DNA of 64,000 nucleotides, taken from assembly GCA_020721585.1 (NCBI GenBank), contig DYMK01000001.1:388469-452468 (forward strand). The letters are read 5' to 3'. Origin of the DNA: Sulfuricurvum sp. GTDB lineage: Bacteria > Campylobacterota > Campylobacteria > Campylobacterales > Sulfurimonadaceae. The translations under genes were made by a program, and so were the position numbers. The notes under the pieces were generated by a model. That model searched no databases, was not told where the DNA came from, and saw nothing but the letters and a program-made list of their open reading frames with translations. Position 1 is the first letter of the stretch. Each line of letters begins with the position of its first letter. This document shows positions 44,661 to 53,922 of the stretch, piece after piece.

Positions 44661-45323
44661 TCATGGTACGACTAAACGGTTCCATTGTTCCAAAAGTTCA
44701 GGGGTAAAATGGGAAGTTGAGACCGTTTTAAGCACGGCAATGGGAATCGCAAAATTGCCACTGGAAGATTCAATCATCACTTTATCGGTTGAGTCGCGAA
44801 ACGGGGAAATTTTGGTAATGTTATACGCTTCCAATTGCGAAGAGACGATCTGAGGGGCATCTTTATACCGTTGTGCCAAAGGGAGTGAGACTGCGCGGTT
44901 CTCTTTGGGGATAGCGGTGGAATCGACCATCGGTTCAGGGGCTTTTGTTTCAGGCAGTACAGCAGGCGAAACTCTGGGTGGGAAGATGTCTGCACGGTAA
45001 GACGAAGTGGTTTTGGGATAGGTCGTTTTACGGTAATACGATCGTGGGGTGTAGCCACGTCGGCGCGAGGTACGATACGAGGTTGTTCCGCTGTTGAGTG
45101 TGGTTGTGGTAGCTTCTGGTATTGGGGCATTGTAATTGACCCTTACGGCATTCATGGAGTTATAATAGACCCTATCAATGGCAGAGGGGGTAATTGCTGC
45201 TGCTTGCATCCGATGTTCTGAATTGTAAAAACGGGGAGGTTTAACAACGTGGTGAGACGTTCCCCCAAAAAGCAATTGACCTAGGATACTGCAACCTATA
45301 ACCGTACGGGGTAAAAAATTCAC
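44661..45323 (-). CDS. Exported protein of unknown function
   Basis: GTG 45323, with AAGGGAG seven bases ahead, gives 220 residues. The longer frame would overlap the divergent peptidase gene. The N-terminus is a short hydrophobic segment with a possible lipobox (TVIGCSILGQLLFGG). The middle is rich in T, S, Y and R (an arginine-tyrosine patch near residues 85-110) and looks unstructured. The last 70 residues are folded-like (QIVSSQLEAYNITKISPFRDSTDKV). No family was recognised. Confidence 0.6.
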   Translation of the reverse strand: MNFLPRTVIGCSILGQLLFGGTSHHVVKPPRFYNSEHRMQAAAITPSAIDRVYYNSMNAVRVNYNAPIPEATTTTLNSGTTSYRTSRRRGYTPRSYYRKTTYPKTTSSYRADIFPPRVSPAVLPETKAPEPMVDSTAIPKENRAVSLPLAQRYKDAPQIVSSQLEAYNITKISPFRDSTDKVMIESSSGNFAIPIAVLKTVSTSHFTPELLEQWNRLVVP

Positions 45324-45387
45324 AAGCGACTCCCTTGAAAAATCAGCGTTAACGCAATGTGCTATACTATCAAAAAAAAGGAAAAAG

Positions 45388-46152
45388 ATGCTTTTTCGAT
45401 CGCTATTTTTGGGTGTATTAACCCTCTCTCTCAACGCTTCACCGCTGTGTTATACCCAAGGATACGGTGACCTTATCACCCATGCCGATGATAAAAGTAT
45501 CGTCTTAAAAAAGGGTCTAACCCTTCCCTACACCACCCCAACGCAACCCATAACATGGGAGGATAAAATGAATGAGGCTGATTTGGCGATGCAAGTATCC
45601 CAATCCTATGACCAAGGGGGCGTTCAAACCCCTCCTGCGTACCTTTTTGATCCGGGGCGATTACGCTACCAACCTTTTTTCCAAGCTCTGTATGGCAATG
45701 ATAAAAAAGCGATTGAAAAAAATCTTGTCACCATCAGCTGGCCCACCCTCAAAGGCACCATCAAACTCCCCGTAAACCGTATCGGCGGTGTGGATCAAAA
45801 ACTCTATGCCATTGGTCAAGAAATTGCCCAACTTCCCAAAAGTGACCGCATCTGGGCGGAGGGGGCGACGACCTATTGCTATCGTGTTATCAAAGATACC
45901 CATCGCCTCTCAATGCACAGTTTTGGGATTGCCATCGATTTAGCCCCCACCAAAACCCAGTATTGGAAAAGTGAATCTCCCAGTGAAACCGCTCACATCG
46001 GCTATCACAACACCATGCCCATGTCCATCGTCCGTATTTTTGAAAAGCATGGGTTTATTTGGGGAGGGCGATGGTATCACTACGATACGATGCACTTTGA
46101 GTATCGTCCTGAACTCTTAGCCCCTGCGTGTACGACCCAAAATCACCTCTAA
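45388..46152 (+). CDS. M15-family D-Ala-D-Ala carboxypeptidase-like protein
   Basis: A 254-residue secreted protein with signal peptide (FRSLFLGVLTLSLNAS) and an M15 zinc peptidase domain: SMHSFGIAIDLAP supplies histidine and aspartate ligands and GGRWYHYDTMHFEYRPELL the general base and third ligand. It is likely to trim peptidoglycan peptides in the periplasm. It is transcribed divergently from the exported hypothetical gene. Confidence 0.85.
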   Translation: MLFRSLFLGVLTLSLNASPLCYTQGYGDLITHADDKSIVLKKGLTLPYTTPTQPITWEDKMNEADLAMQVSQSYDQGGVQTPPAYLFDPGRLRYQPFFQALYGNDKKAIEKNLVTISWPTLKGTIKLPVNRIGGVDQKLYAIGQEIAQLPKSDRIWAEGATTYCYRVIKDTHRLSMHSFGIAIDLAPTKTQYWKSESPSETAHIGYHNTMPMSIVRIFEKHGFIWGGRWYHYDTMHFEYRPELLAPACTTQNHL

Positions 46153-46444
46153 GGAGATTGCTTTGCCCGACTTTTATAACCGTCGGGTTCTTCTCTTAAC
46201 ACAAAATTAACACTACTAACCAATAATGCTATTTTAAAAACGTACATCAATAAGGGAACAAGGAGGAGAAACGACCAAAACGAAGAGACAAGAGCTACCC
46301 AAACGATCCGCCTGCTCTGTGAATTGGACCTCTCAAGCAGACGGAAAAACGTATTGCATTGCAACGTCATAATTATAGCGTTTTTTCTCGCTTTTCTCCG
46401 ACATTGCCGTGCATACACACTTTATTTTTAACTAAAGGAAATGT
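46153..46444. other. 292-bp region between the peptidase and oxidase operons
   Basis: No convincing gene was found. A minus-strand frame (46370-46149) could encode a small protein with one membrane helix (VALVSSFWSFLLLVPLLMYVF), but it has no ribosome binding site and its ATG lies right next to a TATAAT. TAAAGGAA at 46433-46440 is the ribosome binding site of the oxidase gene. Confidence 0.4.
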
Positions 46445-47839
46445 ATGTTCGATTTTCCCATATTTGAAATGCCCACGATTGGGCTAAGAATGCTCATGGC
46501 AATCAATGCGATCATCCACACTTTTGTCTCTCACGGCGGTGCCGTTGGAGGATCTGTGGTGTTGGCACTTGCTGCATGGTGGACCAATAAACGAGGTGAT
46601 ATGGCGGGGTATGAAACCGTCTATCGTCTTTTAATGGTCTTTTTTATCATCACCACTTCAGTCGGTGCGCTTACGGGTATCGGGATGTGGATTCACGCCA
46701 ACATCATCAGCCCCAACGCTATTGGCGGACTCATTCGCGTTTTCTTCTGGAAATGGTTTATCGAGTGGATTGTCTTTAATTTTGAAGTCATAATCTTGCT
46801 CTTTTGGTTTATGACATGGAAACCAAAAGCACTTACTCCCCAAGGTCGTTCATCATCCGTTAAATTGGGTGTATTTTATGCTGCCTCATCGTGGGTAACC
46901 ATGCTTATCATTACCGCAATTCTAGGATTTATGCTCACGCCGAATTTCGATGGTCAACCGTGGATTGATCCCGAAGTGTATCCGGGTAACGTCAACTACA
47001 ACAATGCCCTTTTCAATCCTACATGGATACCGGGACTTATGATGAGAACCTTTAGTTCGATTGCATTTGCCGGTGCTCTTGCTATTTTATGGACATGGAT
47101 TCTTACGACCTTTAGTAAAAATGAAGAGATTCAAGAAACCAAAGAGCGGATGATTAAATTTTTCGCGACCATTATGATGGTAACCGTTCCGGTAGCAGCA
47201 GCCTTTGGATATTACTATCTCCTTCAAATCCCAGAAGCGGCGCGCGCTATGATCCCTACGGCGATGATGACCAGAGCGTTTGCGGATAAAATGGATTTGA
47301 TGCATACGATTATCAGCGGTATCGGCGGCACCGTCGTTCTAACAACCATTATCGCGTACTTCTCGCCCAAACGGATGCCTTATATCGCAGCTACATTGAT
47401 GGTTTCGGCATTTTTACTCTTTTGGGGATACGAAGAGCGTACCCGTGAATTTATCCGTAAACCATTCTTGATCTATAACTATATGTACTCTAACGGTATT
47501 CGTGTTACCGATGTGCCGTATCTTAATAAAGTCGGTATTCTCAAACACGCCATCTTCGTCGATGAAGACAAAAAAGTGGTCAAAGAGGACAAATCCAACC
47601 TTATCGAAGTGGGTCACACCGTTGCTCAAATCGAGTGTCGTGTATGCCATACGGTCAATGGTATCAATGGTCTCAAAGCACTCACAGCGGGATGGAGCGA
47701 AGCGGCAATTCGTAACCGTATCAACAACCTCCCAGGCGGGGGAACCCCGTATATGGCTCCGTTTGTCGGAACCGAAGCGGAAAAAGACGCTTTAGCGGCG
47801 TATATCGCATCACTTAATAAAAGAGGAGAGATCAAATAA
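46445..47839 (+). CDS. Cytochrome bd-superfamily subunit I (CydA-like) with C-terminal cytochrome c domain
   Basis: The 464-residue protein is a CydA-like membrane core of about 9 segments plus a C-terminal haem c domain (CxxCH at 398-402, likely axial M437 in YMAPF). The CydA N-terminal pattern is kept: R15 and, ten residues later, the haem ligand H25 (GLRMLMAINAIIH), then ALTGIGMWIH and WIVFNFEVIILLFW. There is no long quinol (Q) loop. It ends one base into the next gene (TAATGA). A donor other than quinol, probably cytochrome c, is likely. Confidence 0.85.
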   Translation: MFDFPIFEMPTIGLRMLMAINAIIHTFVSHGGAVGGSVVLALAAWWTNKRGDMAGYETVYRLLMVFFIITTSVGALTGIGMWIHANIISPNAIGGLIRVFFWKWFIEWIVFNFEVIILLFWFMTWKPKALTPQGRSSSVKLGVFYAASSWVTMLIITAILGFMLTPNFDGQPWIDPEVYPGNVNYNNALFNPTWIPGLMMRTFSSIAFAGALAILWTWILTTFSKNEEIQETKERMIKFFATIMMVTVPVAAAFGYYYLLQIPEAARAMIPTAMMTRAFADKMDLMHTIISGIGGTVVLTTIIAYFSPKRMPYIAATLMVSAFLLFWGYEERTREFIRKPFLIYNYMYSNGIRVTDVPYLNKVGILKHAIFVDEDKKVVKEDKSNLIEVGHTVAQIECRVCHTVNGINGLKALTAGWSEAAIRNRINNLPGGGTPYMAPFVGTEAEKDALAAYIASLNKRGEIK

Positions 47840-49161
47840 TGAACTGGAAACTCCCTTTTGACATCCCCCTCGTCGTACCGACGATGGGGCTTCCCGGCTG
47901 GTTTTTCGACACACTGGGCGTAATCGTATTTGTCGTGCATATCGCATTTATCTATACCCTGATCGGTGCTTCAACCGCATCGGTTCTGTACAATATTTTT
48001 GGTGTATTCAAAAAATCCAAAACAAACGATTTGTTGGCATATAAAATGACCAATCCTACCACCATCAGTGAAAATATGGGGGCATTATGGGGGGTCGCTC
48101 CGCTACTCGTTATTTCGGTTTTGTACACCGGATTTTTCTATACGGCGATTCTCAAAGTCTCTCCGCATATTTTGCACATCATTTACGGGAACATCTTCGC
48201 GTTCTTGCTCTCGTATGCGTATAAATTTAGCTGGCATGCATTGCATAACCACAAAGGGTTCCATATCGCTATCGGTTTGGTTGCGGTATTGACGTTCTAT
48301 ACGTTGCCTCCGGTGTTTATGTCGATGTCTAACCTCTATTTGCAACCGGAATTGTTTGCTTCCGTACAAAATATTTGGGACATTATGTTGACACCGTTGA
48401 CGTTCTTCCGTCTCATCAACTTCTTCCTCACCGCCTTTGCCTTCACAGGGATCGTCATGATCTATCTAGGGGTCAAATGGGTTAAAGCAGGCGGTGAAGA
48501 GGCGGAAGTAGGTCGTTTGGCGATTGATCAAGGTAAAAAATGGTTTATGTGGGCAGCACCGGTCAACATCGCTGTTTTACCCTTGGTATTCTTTGCATTT
48601 ACCCCACGTATCAGCGAAGCGTATATCCATACACCGTTTGTCTTTTTACCCTTTTTAGCCTCAGCAGTATTGCTGATACTCTTTTTCTTCCTCCTCAAAC
48701 GCTTTAGCCATGTGGAGATGAACGCTTCGGATGCAACTAAAGCAATGGTGTTAATGGTGGTAGCCGTAGCACTTATGGCAACAGCACGTCACGGTATCCG
48801 CGTGGTAAGTTTCGAGGAACCATTGCAATTGCAAGCCGAAGCGACGGAAAAATACATGACCAATGTTATCACTGAGTACAAAGCGCACAAAGAGGAGATG
48901 AAAAACGCTCCAAAAGTAGTGCTGGATCCTGCGGTTTCATTAGCAGATTCCAAAGGGTGTTTGGCATGTCACAGTGTTGACACCAAGCTCGTAGGACCAT
49001 CGTATAAAGAGGTCGCTGCTAAAGGTGAAGCCGCCGATGTGTTGATTGCCTCGGTCAAAAAAGGTTCGACAGGTAAATGGGGTGAAACTCCAATGCCTCC
49101 GCAAACGCTCACCGATGAAGAGGCTAAAACGCTCATCGAATGGGTGTTGAAACAAAAGTAA
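47839..49161 (+). CDS. Second CydA-like oxidase subunit with C-terminal cytochrome c domain
   Basis: The 440-residue subunit starts at the ATG overlapping the previous stop. The membrane core again shows a CydA-like ligand pattern (VHIAFIYTLIGAS, H34) and ENMGALWGVAPLLVISVLYTGFFY, unlike classical CydB. The C-terminal domain has CxxCH at 374-378 and M419 in TPMPPQ. Two CydA-type subunits instead of CydA plus CydB recalls the CydA/CydA' (OR-N type) branch of the bd superfamily. Confidence 0.82.
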   Translation: MNWKLPFDIPLVVPTMGLPGWFFDTLGVIVFVVHIAFIYTLIGASTASVLYNIFGVFKKSKTNDLLAYKMTNPTTISENMGALWGVAPLLVISVLYTGFFYTAILKVSPHILHIIYGNIFAFLLSYAYKFSWHALHNHKGFHIAIGLVAVLTFYTLPPVFMSMSNLYLQPELFASVQNIWDIMLTPLTFFRLINFFLTAFAFTGIVMIYLGVKWVKAGGEEAEVGRLAIDQGKKWFMWAAPVNIAVLPLVFFAFTPRISEAYIHTPFVFLPFLASAVLLILFFFLLKRFSHVEMNASDATKAMVLMVVAVALMATARHGIRVVSFEEPLQLQAEATEKYMTNVITEYKAHKEEMKNAPKVVLDPAVSLADSKGCLACHSVDTKLVGPSYKEVAAKGEAADVLIASVKKGSTGKWGETPMPPQTLTDEEAKTLIEWVLKQK

Positions 49162-49167
49162 TAATCC

Positions 49168-49279
49168 CGTCATCCTGAACGCGATTCAGGATCCAGTTCT
49201 TCTTTAATGGAGATGGATCCCCGGGTCAAGCCCGAGGATGACGAAGCCTGTCATTCCCGCGCAGGCGGGAATCCAGCTT
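49168..49279. repeat. Dispersed palindromic repeats inside the oxidase operon
   Basis: CGTCATCCTGAACGCGATTC at 49168, a CGGGTCAAGCCCG palindrome at 49222-49234, and GTCATTCCCGCGCAGGCGGG at 49250-49269. They separate the oxidase genes from the thioredoxin gene and are read through by an upstream-extended but implausible frame. Confidence 0.85.
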
Positions 49280-49317
49280 TAAAAACTAACTTTATCTATT
49301 TTCACAAGAGAGCCAAT

Positions 49318-49806
49318 ATGCCAAAATCGACCTCCTTAAAGATTCACAACGTATTTGGTTCTCCTATGAGAATGGCATTATGTGCTATTTTGATGAGTAT
49401 TTCGGCATTTTCTGCCCCTTTATCGCTCAAAAATACCCCCTATTTTCATCCTGATGCCTCCGCGAACATCGTAATTTTTTACACTTCATGGTGTCCACCG
49501 TGCACACGCTCCCTCATACAGATGGAAGAGATGGCAAAAGCCCATCCAAAACTGCACATTACTAAAATCAATGTGGAGAATCCTCATGCACTCAAAGTTG
49601 CCAAAACATTTGGACTAACTGAAACTATCCCCTATATCCTTATTGCCGATCACAGCGGTATGGTCATCAAGCGTTTCCAAGCAATGCCCGATGCAACAAG
49701 CTTAAATGCACTGATTCAGCGTCTCGAAGAGGGACGGCTTGAAAACGGCACGCTTCCCATAGAACAACGAATTGATATGTGGAAAAAAAATAGAAAGGGG
49801 ATGTAG
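49318..49806 (+). CDS. Periplasmic thioredoxin-like protein
   Basis: The 162-residue protein has an N-terminal membrane anchor or signal (MRMALCAILMSISAFSA) and a thioredoxin fold with W-C-P-P-C and the cis-proline loop ETIPYILI. The longer frame from 49207 is rejected because it would translate the palindromic repeats. Placement after cytochrome c-bearing oxidase subunits suggests it keeps CxxCH cysteines reduced for haem attachment. Confidence 0.82.
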   Translation: MPKSTSLKIHNVFGSPMRMALCAILMSISAFSAPLSLKNTPYFHPDASANIVIFYTSWCPPCTRSLIQMEEMAKAHPKLHITKINVENPHALKVAKTFGLTETIPYILIADHSGMVIKRFQAMPDATSLNALIQRLEEGRLENGTLPIEQRIDMWKKNRKGM

Positions 49807-50696
49807 TGAAATTTTTACGAAATAATCGTCTCTTTTTGGCACTGTTGATCCCTTTTATGGTTATTCCATGGGTACGCATCGGAAATTTTCATCTCTTGCT
49901 TTTCAATTTTTCCCATAATCGTCTTGAATTTTTAGGATTTGGTATCGAAATAGGTACCTATACGCTCATCGGCATTGTCGTCCTACTTGGGTTTGGTATC
50001 ACCCTTACCGTTGCACTCACGTTATCACGCTTCTACTGTGGCATGTTATGCCCCAATACTTTTTTTGCCCATTTCCTTACACTATTGCGTAGCAAAAAAA
50101 AATCGATACTCTCGAAAATCGGAGGTTTTTTACTCCTCACCGTTTTAGCTTCAATGTTGGCTTTTTCAGTGGTTGCGTATGGGATCCGTACCGATGAACT
50201 TATGGATGCGATAGCGCATCTCAGCTTTTCAGGATGTCTGGTAATTTTCCTTTCGTTACTCATGATTGCCGAGGTGTATATGGTACAGGGGTGGTATTGC
50301 GCTTATCTTTGCCCATACGGCGCAATGTGTGCTATTTTGCCCATAGACGACCGCCTCACGTATACCTATGAGGATAGTAAAAATCAATGTATTGCGTGTG
50401 AAGGATGCGTCAAAATCTGCCCAATTCCTGACCTTGATATACGAAAAGGTTTTGACATCCGCTGCATTCAATGCGGTTTGTGTGAGGTGGCGTGTGCAAA
50501 AACCTTTGCCAAAAATCCCACTATTACGACGCTGATTTCGTATGATCAACGCTCACGTTTGAGAGCGGGAGGACGGGATAGGGGGATCTTAATTGCTATT
50601 GTCGTCATGGTACTCCTTACCATGGTAGGGGTTATCACCCTTTTGGATACGGAACGGTTGCAATCGTGTCGATTGGAGAATCAAATTTTGCATTAA
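49806..50696 (+). CDS. CcoG/NapH-like membrane ferredoxin
   Basis: The 296-residue protein has about 5-6 membrane segments with CGMLCPN and CAYLCPYGAMC motifs, two 4Fe-4S clusters (CIACEGCVKICP and CIQCGLCEVACAK), and a final membrane helix. This is the NapH/CcoG/RdxA arrangement; CcoG reduces copper or helps assemble cytochrome oxidases. GTG 49806 overlaps the thioredoxin stop, so it belongs to the oxidase operon, probably as assembly or electron-transfer factor. Confidence 0.83.
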   Translation: MKFLRNNRLFLALLIPFMVIPWVRIGNFHLLLFNFSHNRLEFLGFGIEIGTYTLIGIVVLLGFGITLTVALTLSRFYCGMLCPNTFFAHFLTLLRSKKKSILSKIGGFLLLTVLASMLAFSVVAYGIRTDELMDAIAHLSFSGCLVIFLSLLMIAEVYMVQGWYCAYLCPYGAMCAILPIDDRLTYTYEDSKNQCIACEGCVKICPIPDLDIRKGFDIRCIQCGLCEVACAKTFAKNPTITTLISYDQRSRLRAGGRDRGILIAIVVMVLLTMVGVITLLDTERLQSCRLENQILH

Positions 50697-50750
50697 AGAC
50701 CATGATGGTATAATTTTCCCTATTATTTAGCTCCTCTTAAAGGTAGTATT

Positions 50751-52022
50751 ATGGGTCAAACGATTACTGAAAAAATATTCTCCGAACACGTCGGACATCC
50801 TGTCTATGCGGGTGAAATCATCCGTTCTTCCATCGATATGGTCATTGGAAATGACATCACTACCCCTATTTCGATCAAAGCATTTGAAGATTCAGGGGCA
50901 AAGGCTCTTGCCAATCCCGAAGGGTTTTCGATCGTACTGGATCACTTTATCCCCGCTAAGGACATTGCTTCTGCCAACCAAGCCCGTATCAGTCGCGATT
51001 TTGCCAAAAAATATCAGATGAAACATTTTTTTGATGAAAAAGATATGGGAATCGAACACGCACTCCTCCCTGAAAAAGGGTTGGTTATCCCCGGTGATGT
51101 GATCATCGGTGCGGACTCGCATACCTGTACCCATGGCGCGTTGGGAGCCTTTTCGACAGGGATGGGATCGACCGATTTGGCATTTGCGATGATTACGGGG
51201 GGGAACTGGTTTAAGGTTCCTGAGTCGATTAAGGTCGTTTTGAGCGGAAAACCGGGCAAATACACCACCGGTAAAGACATCATCCTCGAAGTGATCCGCA
51301 TGATCGGAGTCGATGGGGCATTGTACCGTACCCTTGAGTTCGTGGGAAGTACCATCCCCCATCTTACGATGGATGATCGATTCAGTATGTGTAACATGGC
51401 GATCGAAGCGGGAGCCAAAAGCGGTATCGTCGCGCATGATGCGATCACAGCAGAATTCCTAGCTGATAAACCTCTTGCACGCGAACCGAAACTTCACACG
51501 TCAGACGAGGATGCAACCTACGTTCAAATCCTCGAAATCGATGTAGCCAACCTCGAACCCGTTATCGCCTATCCGTTCCTCCCATCCAACGGTCACAGCC
51601 TGACACAGGCGGTGAGTGATGCGATCAAAATCGATCAAGCGTTTATCGGAAGCTGTACCAATGGTCGATTAAGTGACCTTAAAATCGCCGCTGAAATCCT
51701 TAAAGGGAAACGCGTTCATCCCGATGTCCGCCTCATCGTCACCCCTGGAACCCAACGTATTGCCCGTGAAGCGACGAAATTGGGTTACATGGACATCATT
51801 ATCGATGCGGGTGGTGTGGTCTCTAACCCGACGTGCGGTGCGTGCTTGGGCGGTTATATGGGAATCTTGGGGGATAATGAAGTGGCGGTGGCAACGACCA
51901 ATCGTAACTTCGTAGGTCGTATGGGGTCTCGTAGCTCCAAAGTCTATCTTGCCAACTCTGCGGTGGCAGCTGCTTCTGCCATTACAGGATATATCGCTGA
52001 TCCCGCAACGATTATACGCTAA
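50751..52022 (+). CDS. leuC: 3-isopropylmalate dehydratase large subunit LeuC
   Basis: LeuC isomerises 2- to 3-isopropylmalate in leucine synthesis together with LeuD. The 423 residues are of the archaeal/bacterial short type. The substrate loop ADSHTCTHGALGAF and the 4Fe-4S cysteines in GSCTNGR and NPTCGACLGG are present. No leuD is in the window. AAAGGTAG precedes ATG 50751. Confidence 0.95.
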   Translation: MGQTITEKIFSEHVGHPVYAGEIIRSSIDMVIGNDITTPISIKAFEDSGAKALANPEGFSIVLDHFIPAKDIASANQARISRDFAKKYQMKHFFDEKDMGIEHALLPEKGLVIPGDVIIGADSHTCTHGALGAFSTGMGSTDLAFAMITGGNWFKVPESIKVVLSGKPGKYTTGKDIILEVIRMIGVDGALYRTLEFVGSTIPHLTMDDRFSMCNMAIEAGAKSGIVAHDAITAEFLADKPLAREPKLHTSDEDATYVQILEIDVANLEPVIAYPFLPSNGHSLTQAVSDAIKIDQAFIGSCTNGRLSDLKIAAEILKGKRVHPDVRLIVTPGTQRIAREATKLGYMDIIIDAGGVVSNPTCGACLGGYMGILGDNEVAVATTNRNFVGRMGSRSSKVYLANSAVAAASAITGYIADPATIIR

Positions 52023-52108
52023 GAGATTTCTTTTAGCGTTACCCTCTCTTTATTCCCCTTACAGAACCAATTAGCTATACTCCCCCAACATATTATTTGG
52101 AGGTTACC

Positions 52109-52588
52109 ATGCGTTTTTCACTTCTTGGCTCATTACTGTTAGTGGGTTCATTCTCCACCGCTTACGCGTTTGATTTTGGTGCAGCGATGCAAGCGGTTGC
52201 CCCCCTTGCAACCCAAATGATCGCGCCAACTACCCCCGTTGCCCCCCAAGCAGCGTCCAACCCGTTGATTGGAACCCTCACCTCTGCCCTTGGGGTAACT
52301 CCCTTACAAGCAGCAGCGGGGACAGCAGCGATTCTTAATGATACCAAGTCAAAAATGTCCCCAAGTGACTTTTCAACGTTGACCAAACAAGTTCCTCAAG
52401 TCAACACCCTCCTCTCTGCGGTTCCCTCAGGCGTTTTAAGCAATGCGGGGGGAGTGGGATCTCAGTTTTCGATGTTGGGGATGGATGCGTCGATGGTGGA
52501 TAAATTTTCACCCCTTATTTTAAAATACCTTCAAAATGGGGCAAAACCCAGTATGGATACTATCCTCTCGACGGTTTTTGCCAAATAA
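52109..52588 (+). CDS. Secreted DUF2780-family protein
   Basis: The 159-residue precursor has a signal peptide ending AYAFD, an alanine/proline-rich middle, and a C-terminal domain (SQFSMLGMDASMVDKFSPLILKY) typical of DUF2780 proteins. ATG 52109 follows GGAGG (52099-52103). Its stop overlaps the mobA ATG. Function is unknown. Confidence 0.8.
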   Translation: MRFSLLGSLLLVGSFSTAYAFDFGAAMQAVAPLATQMIAPTTPVAPQAASNPLIGTLTSALGVTPLQAAAGTAAILNDTKSKMSPSDFSTLTKQVPQVNTLLSAVPSGVLSNAGGVGSQFSMLGMDASMVDKFSPLILKYLQNGAKPSMDTILSTVFAK

Positions 52589-53184
52589 TGTTCCCCATTC
52601 CCTGTGTTCTCTTTGCGGGGGGGAGAAGCTCCCGAATGGGTCAAGACAAAGCGCTTCTCCCCTTTGGGGAGGCACCTACCCTTGCCCAATTTCAGTATGA
52701 TCGTCTCTCCCGACTCTTTCAACACGTCGCTATTTCGACCAAAACGGCGGATAAATTTGCCTTTGATGCCCCCTTTATCCTTGATCCTCCTGATGTCGAT
52801 TATGCCCCAACGGCGGGGTTTGTGAGTGCATTTGACCATCTAAACGAAGAACGTATTATGGTCATAAGCATTGATACCCCCTTTATCGATGCTACTATTT
52901 TTCAGGCGTTACTGGATGCGGATGAACCCTCACGGGATGCGGTCATCGCCACCACCCAAAGCGGCAGTCATCCCATGGTGGGAATCTATCATCGCTCGTT
53001 AGTACCCGCCTTTGAGAAGATGCTTTTGGAAAAAGATCACCGTTTGGGCAAACTTCTGCACGCGTCGCACACCCGCTATGTACCCTTTGAAGATGAAACC
53101 CTTTTTGCCAATCTCAACCATCCGCATGAATACGAAAATGCCCTTTCACGCTATAATCTCATCCATCTTTCTATAAGTGACTAA
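52588..53184 (+). CDS. mobA: Molybdenum cofactor guanylyltransferase MobA
   Basis: MobA adds GMP to Mo-molybdopterin to make the guanine-dinucleotide cofactor. The 198 residues start with the nucleotide-binding loop LFAGGRSSRMGQDKALLPFG and contain ISIDTPF for metal binding. moaC follows after 3 bp, so this is a second Mo-cofactor locus, separate from moaD-moaE/moeA 17 kb away. Confidence 0.92.
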   Translation: MFPIPCVLFAGGRSSRMGQDKALLPFGEAPTLAQFQYDRLSRLFQHVAISTKTADKFAFDAPFILDPPDVDYAPTAGFVSAFDHLNEERIMVISIDTPFIDATIFQALLDADEPSRDAVIATTQSGSHPMVGIYHRSLVPAFEKMLLEKDHRLGKLLHASHTRYVPFEDETLFANLNHPHEYENALSRYNLIHLSISD

Positions 53185-53187
53185 CCT

Positions 53188-53661
53188 ATGAATTTAACCC
53201 ATTTAGATGAACGTGACCGACCCAAGATGGTCGATGTCTCCGATAAAACGACTACCTCGCGTATCGCCGTAGCCAGCGGATGTATTACGATGAACCACGA
53301 AGCGTATAACGCAGTGGTCACCCAAACCGCCAAAAAAGGTCCCGTCCTCCAAACGGCGGTGATTGCCGCCATTATGGGAGCCAAAAAGACCTCCGATCTT
53401 ATCCCCATGTGCCACCCCCTTATGCTTAGCGGTGTTCATTGTGACATCGACGAACTCCCCCTCCTACCAGGATTTCGCCTCACGGTGACCGCCAAACTCA
53501 GTGGTCAAACCGGTGTGGAGATGGAAGCCCTCACCGGTACGAGTATCGGGTTACTCACCATCTACGATATGCTCAAAGCGATTGATAAATCGATGGTGAT
53601 CAGTGACGTTCAGCTCCAAACCAAATCAGGAGGAAAAAGTGGCGATTACGTGCGAAATTAA
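53188..53661 (+). CDS. moaC: Cyclic pyranopterin monophosphate synthase MoaC
   Basis: MoaC completes cPMP formation after the radical-SAM enzyme MoaA. The 157 residues include [18 protein letters not shown], the active-site stretch [11 protein letters not shown] and [20 protein letters not shown] with the catalytic lysine region. It overlaps the DUF493 gene by 23 bp. Confidence 0.95.
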   Translation: MNLTHLDERDRPKMVDVSDKTTTSRIAVASGCITMNHEAYNAVVTQTAKKGPVLQTAVIAAIMGAKKTSDLIPMCHPLMLSGVHCDIDELPLLPGFRLTVTAKLSGQTGVEMEALTGTSIGLLTIYDMLKAIDKSMVISDVQLQTKSGGKSGDYVRN

Positions 53662-53911
53662 TGGTCAACAACTGCAATTAGAGTACCCTTGCGCATGGTG
53701 TTACAAAGTGGTTGCTTTAGAGCGGGCGGGGATTGAGATTGCCGCAATGGAGATTTTTTCGCAACGCATTTACTCCCTTAAACCCTCCAAAGCCAGCACC
53801 ACAGGCAAATATCTAAGTATGAACCTAGAACTCTTAGTGCATAATGAGGAGGAGCGTAACTATTTTTACGAAACCCTCAAAGCCCACCCCCATATCAAAA
53901 TGGTATTATAA
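53639..53911 (+). CDS. DUF493 (YbeD-like) protein
   Basis: GTG 53639 is taken as start because AGGAGG lies at 53628-53633 inside moaC; the product has 90 residues with a YbeD-like ferredoxin fold ([44 protein letters not shown]). Family members have no firm function. Confidence 0.82.
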   Translation: MAITCEINGQQLQLEYPCAWCYKVVALERAGIEIAAMEIFSQRIYSLKPSKASTTGKYLSMNLELLVHNEEERNYFYETLKAHPHIKMVL

Positions 53912-53922
53912 AAAGGAACCCT

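Noticed and set aside
46149..46418. Small membrane protein gene on the minus strand before the oxidase operon
   Set aside because: It overlaps the peptidase stop, has no ribosome binding site, and its plausible ATG lies at a TATAAT-like sequence; only a hydrophobic stretch speaks for it.
49207..49317. 37-residue extension of the thioredoxin-like protein
   Set aside because: The extension is a translation of palindromic repeats, and ATG 49318 is followed directly by the signal-like segment.
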